From positions 2,755,001-2,819,000 of the forward strand of contig NZ_CP160035.1 of NCBI RefSeq assembly GCF_040703125.1: DNA of 64,000 nt. The letters are read 5' to 3'. Made by a program: the position numbers and the translations under genes. The notes under the pieces were generated by a model. The model searched no databases and had not been told where the DNA came from. It was given only the letters and a program-made list of their open reading frames with translations. Positions within the stretch are counted from its first letter, which is position 1. Each line of letters opens with the position of its first letter. The stretch comes from Flavobacterium ovatum (GTDB lineage Bacteria > Bacteroidota > Bacteroidia > Flavobacteriales > Flavobacteriaceae). Of this stretch, positions 57,417 to 64,000 are shown in pieces.

Positions 57417-57706
57417 AATATAAACGTAACACTTTCAACTGCCAATAAAGAAATCAAAAAGCAAGAATACGTAATAGTAGATATCGAAACAACAGGTGGC
57501 AATGTGACAAACAGCCGTATTACTGAAATTGCCATTGTAATTCACGATCTTGAAAAATAATTGACCGTTGGGAATCATTGGTAAACCCACAAAAGAGCAT
57601 ACCCCAAGCTATTTTTACTCTAACAGGTATTGTCAGTGAAATGGTACAAAACGCTCCCGTTTTCCAACTCATTTCCAACAAAGTATTTGGAGTTGTTGGA
57701 ATCTAG
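57417..57706 (+). pseudogene. Truncated DnaQ-like 3'-5' exonuclease relic
   Basis: The first frame encodes QEYVIVDIETTGGNVTNSRI and TEIAIVIHDLEK, with the ExoI motif DxE intact, then a stop at about 57558. The next frame continues IDRWESLVNPQKSIPQAIF and TLTGIVSEMVQNAPVFQL, typical of the epsilon family, before breaking off. ExoII and ExoIII regions are missing. It begins 1 bp after the repressor stop without its own ATG, so the cassette once held an exonuclease, probably as the third gene. Confidence 0.7.
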
Positions 57707-57728
57707 AACAGCGCTATTTATTTAAATT

Positions 57729-57759
57729 ATGAGCCGATTATAAGTTTTAATCGGCTCAT
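57729..57759. terminator. Bidirectional hairpin after the exonuclease relic
   Basis: Perfect 12-nt arms ATGAGCCGATTA (57729-57740) and TAATCGGCTCAT (57748-57759) with a 7-nt loop. Confidence 0.65.
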
Positions 57760-58044
57760 GATTTATTTGAACTGTAGCATAATTATCAAGAGTTCATAAA
57801 CCTTGTATTCATAAAGTTTTTTCCAAAAAAAGCATATTGTTTTCGATTACAAGTCAAATGCTTTAAAATGTAAATAGGTAGTATAAAAACGTGATAGTAG
57901 GGTAGTTATCTTTCATCTCCAACTAGTTCCTTTCAATCAACAAATGCTCCTGCATCAAAAAACCAACTTCTTTGCGGTTTCCCGTATTAAAAACCTTAAA
58001 TTTTTCAATATCTTAGCAAAGTGTATTTCTTACATACAAATAAG
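57760..58044. other. Spacer before hsdR, no gene
   Basis: No coding sequence, RNA or clear promoter is seen in this AT-rich stretch. Confidence 0.35.
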
Positions 58045-60486
58045 ATGGATAAAAAAAGTTTATCAGAAAGAGACATTTGCACTAAGTTTATTACTCCTGC
58101 ATTAGTAAGTGCGGGCTGGGATTTACAAAAGCAAATACTTGAAGAAGTGTTTTTTACAGATGGAAAAATCTACGTGAGAGGTAAATTAACCTCTCGTGGA
58201 GAACGCAAACGTGCAGATTACATATTGTACTATCAAGACAATCCTATTGCGGTAATTGAAGCCAAAGATAACAAACATTCTATACGGTCTGGAATACAAC
58301 AGGCTTTGAGCTACGCAACTATTCTCGATATTCCATGTGTTTTCAGTAGCAATGGTGATGGTTTTTTATTCCATGATCGTACGGTTTCCGATGCTAGTAT
58401 TGAAACAGAATTATCATTAGATGAATTTCCTTCGCCTGAAGTGCTATGGCAGAAATACAAACAATACAAAGGCATTGTAACGCCAATAGGCGAAACAATA
58501 GCTTTACAAAAATACTTCTCAGACGGTTCTGGTAGAAAACCAAGATATTACCAACAAATAGCAATCAATAGGACGGTTGAAGCTATTGCCAATGGTCAAA
58601 ATAGAATCATTTTGGTTATGGCTACGGGTACGGGGAAAACCTATACCGCATTTCAGATTATTTATCGATTATGGAAGTCAAGAGCCAAAAAAAGAATCTT
58701 ATTCCTTGCTGATAGAACTGCTTTAATTGACCAAACTCGAAAAGGTGACTTTAAGCATTTTAAGGATAAAATGACGGTGATCAAGAAGAAAGTTATCAGT
58801 CACAATAATGGAAAAGAAGAGTTAGTTAGCAATCAAAAACGAGGAATCGATACTTCGGACAAAGCGTATGAAGTATTCTTAGGATTATATCAAGGGTTAA
58901 CTAATAATGAACCAGGCATTGAAGATGCTTACAAGGATTTTTCTCCTGACTTTTTTGATTTGATTGTAATTGATGAGTGCCACAGAGGAAGTTCAAAAGA
59001 CGATAGTGCTTGGAGAGAAATTTTAACGTATTTTAATCAAGCCACTCACATTGGTTTGACCGCCACTCCAAAAGAAACTAAGGAAAGCAGCAACACCGAA
59101 TATTTTGGCGAAGCTGTTTATACCTATACATTAAAGCAAGGAATTGATGATGGGTTTTTAGCCCCATACAAAGTGATTCGTGTGGCTTTGAATGTAGATA
59201 CCGAAGGTTATCGACCTGAACAAGGAAAGACTGATAAAGAAGGAAATGAAATAGAAGACCGCATTTACAATCGGAAAGATTTTGATAGAACTCTAGTAAT
59301 TGACGAGCGAACTGATGTAATTGCTCAAAAAGTAACCGAATATTTAAGAGGACTAGACCGTTTTGCCAAAACCATCATTTTCTGTTCGGATATTGACCAT
59401 GCTGAAAGAATGCGCAATGCCATAGCGAGACACAATGCCGATTTGGTTGCCGAAAATTACAAATATGTAATGCAAATTACAGGTGATAATGAAGAAGGAA
59501 AACGAGAATTAGACAATTTCATTAATCCCGAAGAAAAATATCCTGTTATTGCTACCACTTCGGAGTTAATGACTACGGGAGTTGATGCGCAAACGTGTAA
59601 AGTAATTGTGTTGGATGCCAATATCAATTCCATGACCAAGTTCAAGCAAATAGTGGGGCGTGGAACTCGTATCAATGAAGAGTTCAACAAACTCTATTTT
59701 ACAATTTTAGATTTTCGAAATGCAACCGATAATTTTGCTGACCCTGCTTTTGATGGTGATCCAATTGTGGTTAAACCAACTACTGAAGGCACCGATTTGG
59801 AAAATATAATTGATGACGAAGAAATCAATCCTGATCCTATTATTGATGAACTTACAGGCGAAGAAATTATAATCGAAAAACCTGAAGTAAGAGAACCCAG
59901 TTCAGATGGAGAATATAAAAAACGTGTAAAGCAATACGTTAATGGTGTAGATGTTTCAGTACTAGTAAGCAGAGAGTTATATTTTGATTCGAATGGAAAA
60001 CCCATTACAGTAAGCTTGAAGGATTACACCAAAGAAATAATCAAAGGTAAGTACGCTTCACTCGATGACTTTCTTTTGATTTGGAACGAAGCTGATAAGA
60101 AACAAGCTATCATTCAGGAATTGCAAGAACAAGGAGTAATGGTGGAAGCTTTGTATGATGCCGTTGATAGGGAATTAGACTTATTTGATTTGATTTGCCA
60201 TGTAGCATTTGACCAACAACCATTGACTCGAAAAGACAGAGCCAATAACGTTAAAAAGCGAAATTACTTTACCAAATACGAGGAACAGGCTAGAAAAGTA
60301 TTAGAGACCTTATTGGATAAATATGCTGATGAAGGGGTAGAAAATATCGAAAATATTGATGTTTTGCGAGTGAAACCTTTTGATGCTTTCGGCTCTCCAA
60401 TAGAGATTATTAGCCATTTTGGAAACAAGGAGCACTATCTTGAAGCTATCCGAGATTTAGAAATAGAATTGTATAAAGAAGCTTAG
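58045..60486 (+). CDS. hsdR: Type I restriction enzyme, endonuclease/motor subunit
   Basis: An 813-aa HsdR that translocates DNA with ATP and cuts when unmethylated sites are found. The N-terminal nuclease domain has PD-(D/E)XK residues in RADYILYYQDNPIAVIEAKD near residues 46-65. The SF2 helicase has Walker A VMATGTGKTYTAF near 190, DEAH-like LIVIDECHRGSS near 305, TATP, and motif VI QIVGRGTRINEEF near 535. The C-terminal 200 residues fit the EcoEI-type R_C region. The ATG at 58045 (DKKSLSERDIC) is chosen; an in-frame GTG at 58021 is possible. The gene is complete. Confidence 0.93.
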   Translation: MDKKSLSERDICTKFITPALVSAGWDLQKQILEEVFFTDGKIYVRGKLTSRGERKRADYILYYQDNPIAVIEAKDNKHSIRSGIQQALSYATILDIPCVFSSNGDGFLFHDRTVSDASIETELSLDEFPSPEVLWQKYKQYKGIVTPIGETIALQKYFSDGSGRKPRYYQQIAINRTVEAIANGQNRIILVMATGTGKTYTAFQIIYRLWKSRAKKRILFLADRTALIDQTRKGDFKHFKDKMTVIKKKVISHNNGKEELVSNQKRGIDTSDKAYEVFLGLYQGLTNNEPGIEDAYKDFSPDFFDLIVIDECHRGSSKDDSAWREILTYFNQATHIGLTATPKETKESSNTEYFGEAVYTYTLKQGIDDGFLAPYKVIRVALNVDTEGYRPEQGKTDKEGNEIEDRIYNRKDFDRTLVIDERTDVIAQKVTEYLRGLDRFAKTIIFCSDIDHAERMRNAIARHNADLVAENYKYVMQITGDNEEGKRELDNFINPEEKYPVIATTSELMTTGVDAQTCKVIVLDANINSMTKFKQIVGRGTRINEEFNKLYFTILDFRNATDNFADPAFDGDPIVVKPTTEGTDLENIIDDEEINPDPIIDELTGEEIIIEKPEVREPSSDGEYKKRVKQYVNGVDVSVLVSRELYFDSNGKPITVSLKDYTKEIIKGKYASLDDFLLIWNEADKKQAIIQELQEQGVMVEALYDAVDRELDLFDLICHVAFDQQPLTRKDRANNVKKRNYFTKYEEQARKVLETLLDKYADEGVENIENIDVLRVKPFDAFGSPIEIISHFGNKEHYLEAIRDLEIELYKEA

Positions 60487-60488
60487 TT

Positions 60489-60743
60489 ATGTGTCTTGTA
60501 TCTGATAAAATTAAATTTTGTACTTGTACTATTGGTGATGTTGAACCACCACGTTTAAAAGCTTTGATTGAAGAAGTATTAAAAATTAGCCCCAATCTTT
60601 CTGCCTCCATTATTCATTCAAAAATAGGAGATGTTGCGATTGCTGATGTTAGAAAGTGTATTTTCAAAATGGTAAAAGATGAAGTGTTAGATTTTAGTGG
60701 AGCAAATAAAAACCGTGTTTATTATTTGGCAAAAAAAAGATAA
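60489..60743 (+). CDS. 84-aa protein between hsdR and hsdM
   Basis: An 84-aa basic protein starting 2 bp after hsdR, so it is likely co-translated. The first 19 residues (CLVSDKIKFCTCTIGDVE) contain three Cys. The rest (PRLKALIEEVLKISPNLSAS ... DEVLDFSGANKNRVYYLAKK) looks like a small winged-helix domain. The two parts may have different origins, because the N-terminal segment resembles the start of another short Bacteroidota protein I have seen near restriction loci. A regulatory (C-protein-like) or modification-subunit role is possible but unproven. Confidence 0.6.
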   Translation: MCLVSDKIKFCTCTIGDVEPPRLKALIEEVLKISPNLSASIIHSKIGDVAIADVRKCIFKMVKDEVLDFSGANKNRVYYLAKKR

Positions 60744-60971
60744 ATGAAAGATAAATGATTTTCTAAAAAACAACAATCACTTATAAATAAAGACTTTAGC
60801 ACACTCTTGTACTATAGATAAAAAAACAAAAAAAAGATATTTTGTTGATAATTATAGCAAATCGGATATTGGTAAAAAAAAATTAAATTAAACCAAAACA
60901 ACAAAAATGTATTGATATATAAGGCTTTATATCAAATTATTGAATTATAATAAACACCACAATAAAATAAA

Positions 60972-62408
60972 ATGAGCAACATTTCAGGAATATTAAAATC
61001 CATCCAAAATATCATGTGGCAAGACACTGGACTAAACGGTGATGCGCAGCGCATAGAACAACTAGGCTGGATGCTCTTTCTTAAAATATTTAGTGACAAA
61101 GACAAAGAATTAGAACTAATGGATGATGATTATAACTCACCCATTCCAGATCTTTTTCATTGGGAGAATAAAAAAGGCAATTGGGCAGGTGATGACGAAG
61201 GCATGACGGGTGACGAATTGCTAGAATTTGTAGACCGCCAACTCTTTCCGGCTTTGCGTAATATTGATGTGAGTACGGGCAACCGTCGTGCACTCATTGT
61301 ACGTGAGGTTTTTGAGGGGAATAACAATTACATGAAAAGCGGCATCAACATTCGTAAGGTGTTGAATAAACTAAACGAAATCGATTTTAATATTGCCAAA
61401 GACCGCCACGCTTTTGGTGAATTGTACGAAGCTATTCTAAAAGGATTGCAAAGTGCGGGTAAAAGTGGGGAATTCTACACACCAAGAGCCATTACGAGTT
61501 TTATTACCGAAATGATCGATCCACAATTGGGCGAAAAAATTCTGGATCCCGCTTGTGGAACGGGTGGGTATTTGACCTGTGCTATCGAACATTTAAAAAA
61601 GCAAGCCAACAGTGTAGAAGAGCGCAAAAGCATTGCCGAGAATGTAATGGGGTGGGAATACAAACCTTTGCCGTATTTATTGGCTACCACCAATTTGATT
61701 TTGCACGATATGGAAGTGCCTAACATTCGTTTTGGGGATGCACTAGACCAACCGCTGTCTAACTTTACCGAAAAACACCGTGTCAACGCTATCTTGGCCA
61801 ACCCACCTTTTGGAGGGATTGTAGCCAATAATAACGAAACCAACTTTCCGCAGAATTTTAGAACCAAAGAAAGCGCCGATTTGTTCCTGATTATGATGAT
61901 TCATTTATTGAAACAAGACGGTCGTGCAGGTATCGTTTTACCTGATGGTTCACTTACGGGCGATGGGGTAAAGCAGCGTGTACGACAAAAACTATTAGAA
62001 GATTGTAATTTACACACCATTATTCGTTTGCCTAACTCGGTTTTTCAACCCTATGCAACAGTAGCGACCAATTTATTGTTTTTTACCAAAGGAACACCTA
62101 CCAAAGAAGTTTGGTATTACGAACACCGCTTGCCTGAAGGACAAAAAGCGTACAACAAAACAAAACCGATTCAAGCTAAAGAATTCAACCCGATTAAAAA
62201 ATGGTGGAACAACCGTGAGGAAAGTGATATTGCTTGGAAAGTTGACATACAAACCATCATAGACCGCAATTATGATTTGGATATAAAAAATCCAACCAAA
62301 GCTGAGGAAGCACACGAATACAACAGTGCCGAATTGATGGAAATGCTACATGTTTCTTTCGAAAAAAGTAATGGATTATTGAACCAATTAAAACAAGCGG
62401 TGAAATGA
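60972..62408 (+). CDS. hsdM: Type I restriction-modification system methyltransferase subunit
   Basis: A 478-aa N6-adenine methyltransferase that forms M2S with HsdS. The N-terminal helical domain (residues 1-140) has QNIMWQDTGLNGDAQRIEQL near 12-31. The SAM-binding core has FYTPRAITSFITEMI near 167-181, LDPACGTGGYLTCAIEHL near 191-208, and catalytic NPPFGG near 277-282. VNAILANPPF is the usual motif IV context. It overlaps the DUF1016 gene by 4 bp. The 228-bp space before it holds no gene. Confidence 0.95.
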   Translation: MSNISGILKSIQNIMWQDTGLNGDAQRIEQLGWMLFLKIFSDKDKELELMDDDYNSPIPDLFHWENKKGNWAGDDEGMTGDELLEFVDRQLFPALRNIDVSTGNRRALIVREVFEGNNNYMKSGINIRKVLNKLNEIDFNIAKDRHAFGELYEAILKGLQSAGKSGEFYTPRAITSFITEMIDPQLGEKILDPACGTGGYLTCAIEHLKKQANSVEERKSIAENVMGWEYKPLPYLLATTNLILHDMEVPNIRFGDALDQPLSNFTEKHRVNAILANPPFGGIVANNNETNFPQNFRTKESADLFLIMMIHLLKQDGRAGIVLPDGSLTGDGVKQRVRQKLLEDCNLHTIIRLPNSVFQPYATVATNLLFFTKGTPTKEVWYYEHRLPEGQKAYNKTKPIQAKEFNPIKKWWNNREESDIAWKVDIQTIIDRNYDLDIKNPTKAEEAHEYNSAELMEMLHVSFEKSNGLLNQLKQAVK

Positions 62409-63433
62409 TAGAACCACAGTTTTCGGAAATTATAACCTTAATAAAAACGGCTCGATACAATGCATTTAAAGCGGTAAATACCGAGCTTATTAATTTGTAC
62501 TGGGAAATTGGAAAATACATCACCACCCGAACACAAAATGAAGGTTGGGGAAAAGCCACTGTACAACAACTAGCGCAATTTATCCAAACACAAGAACCTG
62601 AATTAAAAGGATTTTCGGATAAAAACTTGTGGCGAATGAAGCAGTTTTACGAAACTTATAATGATTCTCCAAAACTCGCCACACTGTGGCGAGTTTTAAG
62701 CTGGAGTCATAATAGATTGATTTTTCCTCTAAAAACAGCAGAAGAAAGAGAATTTTACCTGCAATTATCATACAACGAAAAATATACAGTAAGGGAACTC
62801 GAAAGACAAATTAATAGCTCCTATTTTGAGCGCACTATATTAAGTAATGAAAAACTCTCAACAGTGTTGAGAGTTTTACCAAATCAAGAACTCTCAGCAC
62901 TGCCGAGAGTTTTGCCCAATGAAATAGAAAACATCTTCAAAGAGAACTATGTTTTAGAGTTTTTGAACCTACCCGAATTGCATTCTGAGAAAGATTTACA
63001 AAAGCAACTCATCTTGCAAATGAAACAGTTTTTGCTCGAATTGGGCAAAGATTTTTTGTTTGTGGACGAAGAATTTCGTTTGCAAGTAGGAAACAAAGAT
63101 TATCGAACTGATTTGTTGTTTTACCACCGAAACCTACAATGTTTAGTCGCTTTTGAGTTAAAAACCACCGATTTTGAACCCGAACACTTGGGTAAACTCA
63201 ACTTTTACCTCGAAGCATTAGACCGTGATGTCAAGAAAGAACACGAAAATCCAAGCATTGGTATTTTGCTATGCAAAGGCAAAGACAACGAAGTGGTAGA
63301 ATATGCCCTTAGCCGAAACCTTTCGCCAACAATGATTAGCGAATACACCATAAAACTACCCAACAAAAAACTATTACAAGACAAACTACACGAATTTTAT
63401 GAACGCATTGAACAAAGTAAGGATGAAGAATAG
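62405..63433 (+). CDS. DUF1016/YhcG-type PD-(D/E)XK nuclease
   Basis: A 342-aa protein. The N-terminal DUF1016 helical domain has NTELINLYWEIGKYITTRTQ near residues 25-44, WGKATVQQLAQFIQ near 49-62, and LSWSHNRLIFPL near 97-108. The C-terminal nuclease fold has Asp in DYRTDLLFYHRN near 238 and Glu-x-Lys in VAFELKTTDFEPEHLGKLNF near 253-260. Such proteins often sit inside Bacteroidota type I loci, as here between hsdM and hsdS, and are suspected of defence roles. Three 27-nt palindromes lie inside the gene (62671, 62851, 62887), encoding the peptides KLATLWRVL, KLSTVLRVL and ELSALPRVL. Confidence 0.88.
   Translation: MIEPQFSEIITLIKTARYNAFKAVNTELINLYWEIGKYITTRTQNEGWGKATVQQLAQFIQTQEPELKGFSDKNLWRMKQFYETYNDSPKLATLWRVLSWSHNRLIFPLKTAEEREFYLQLSYNEKYTVRELERQINSSYFERTILSNEKLSTVLRVLPNQELSALPRVLPNEIENIFKENYVLEFLNLPELHSEKDLQKQLILQMKQFLLELGKDFLFVDEEFRLQVGNKDYRTDLLFYHRNLQCLVAFELKTTDFEPEHLGKLNFYLEALDRDVKKEHENPSIGILLCKGKDNEVVEYALSRNLSPTMISEYTIKLPNKKLLQDKLHEFYERIEQSKDEE
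62671..62697. repeat. In-gene palindrome module 1
   Basis: Perfect 13+1+13 palindrome (arm AAAACTCGCCACA). In frame it encodes K-L-A-T-L-W-R-V-L within the conserved DUF1016 LSW region. Confidence 0.8.
62851..62877. repeat. In-gene palindrome module 2
   Basis: Perfect 13+1+13 palindrome (arm AAAACTCTCAACA), same codon phase as module 1. It differs by two base pairs, both compensated. It encodes K-L-S-T-V-L-R-V-L. Confidence 0.8.
62887..62913. repeat. In-gene palindrome module 3
   Basis: 13+1+13 palindrome (arm AGAACTCTCAGCA) with one mismatch and one G-T pair, in the same codon phase and 36 nt (12 codons) after module 2. It encodes E-L-S-A-L-P-R-V-L. Confidence 0.75.
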
Positions 63434-63475
63434 TAGTGTAATTTTGTTGAATTTGATAATACAAGAAGTGAAATA

Positions 63476-64000
63476 ATGAGTTGGAAGAAATATGTGCTGG
63501 GTGATATTCTTAAAAGAAAAAGAACACCTGAAAAGATAGATTCTGAAAAAGAATACAAACTGGTTACAATAAAACTTTACCATAAAGGTGTTATTCCTAG
63601 AAGTATTGTGAAAGGCGCTACAATTAAATCTCCAATGTCATCAGTTAAAAGTGGCGATTTTGTATTGTCTGGAATTGATGCTAGAAATGGTGCTTTTGGA
63701 ATTGTACCAAAAGAATTAGATGGTGCAGTAATTACAAATGACTTTTGGTGTATTGAACCTGATGAAACTAAGATTAGCAAAGATTTTTTTCTGTATATAA
63801 CTTCTACAGCTTTTTTTGACTATATCTGTAAGCAAAGTAGTGATGGTACAACGCAAAGGATACGATTACAAAAAGATAGATTCTTTAATTATGAAATTGC
63901 ATTACCAAGTATTGAAGAACAAAAAGAAATTTTAAAGCAATTAAACAATTTAAGTTATATAAAAGGTTCATTAACAAGTGAGTTAACCCACCAACTCGAC
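63476..64000 (+). CDS. hsdS: Type I restriction-modification specificity subunit (partial)
   Basis: The first 175 residues of HsdS; the frame is open at the window end. It starts SWKKYVLGDILKRKRTPEKI, the usual target-recognition-domain opening. KSGDFVLSGIDARNGAFGIV near residues 58-77 and TTQRIRLQKDRFFNYEIALP near 124-143 are the HsdS conserved pieces, followed by EEQKEILKQL of the central helix. One recognition domain is visible; the second half and DNA specificity are outside the window. It is 42 bp after the DUF1016 gene. Confidence 0.9.
   Translation, partial: MSWKKYVLGDILKRKRTPEKIDSEKEYKLVTIKLYHKGVIPRSIVKGATIKSPMSSVKSGDFVLSGIDARNGAFGIVPKELDGAVITNDFWCIEPDETKISKDFFLYITSTAFFDYICKQSSDGTTQRIRLQKDRFFNYEIALPSIEEQKEILKQLNNLSYIKGSLTSELTHQLD

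Overview
This is a window from the chromosome of a Flavobacterium-like member of the Bacteroidota. The DNA is AT-rich and most genes lack a Shine-Dalgarno sequence. Two promoters match the flavobacterial TTG / TAnnTTTG form. The gene set is typical of Flavobacteriaceae: rpsF-rpsR-rplI, MenA/B/C menaquinone genes, a Smr-less MutS2, a DCC-family protein, and several small conserved flavobacterial proteins.

Positions 1-49400 are mostly core genome. In order they hold: an ABC ATPase cut by the window edge, an Fsr-like MFS exporter and a divergent AraC regulator; nadC, a YihY-type membrane protein and priA; a LytTR response regulator; the S6-S18-L9 operon; ligA and a CvfB-like S1 protein; a histidine-kinase-like protein with no ATPase domain; menB-menA, a metallo-hydrolase, a TPR protein and menC; a UvrD/PcrA helicase, TfoX-N and Sua5/YrdC; an OmpA lipoprotein; a GT2 glycosyltransferase overlapping an HsdR_N-type protein; holA and ettA; an Ig-like lipoprotein with an outer-membrane partner; mutS2, ung, a 2-hydroxyacid dehydrogenase and an MscS channel; dnaK with a sigma-54-type promoter; corA; pta-ackA; an NlpC/P60 hydrolase and a thiolase.

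A three-tRNA cluster (Ser-GCT, Pro-TGG, Arg-TCT) at 49603-49922 marks the change to an accessory region that runs to the window end. It starts with a decayed IS21-type element (istA and istB relics). Next comes a mutasome-like cassette: a LexA-like XRE/S24 repressor divergent from dinB and a DnaE-type polymerase, beside a broken DnaQ-like exonuclease. Last is a type I restriction-modification locus: hsdR, an 84-aa protein, hsdM, a DUF1016/YhcG-type PD-(D/E)XK nuclease, and hsdS cut by the window edge.

The most unusual signals are not genes. Three 27-nt palindromes lie in the same codon phase inside the DUF1016 gene, with compensatory base-pair changes between copies. Five intergenic elements (2.7, 12.1, 17.5, 41.9 and 47.2 kb) share left and right boxes around a variable hairpin. 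dnaK has a near-perfect -24/-12 promoter under an array of TGTCA repeats. The rplI leader can form two mutually exclusive hairpins.
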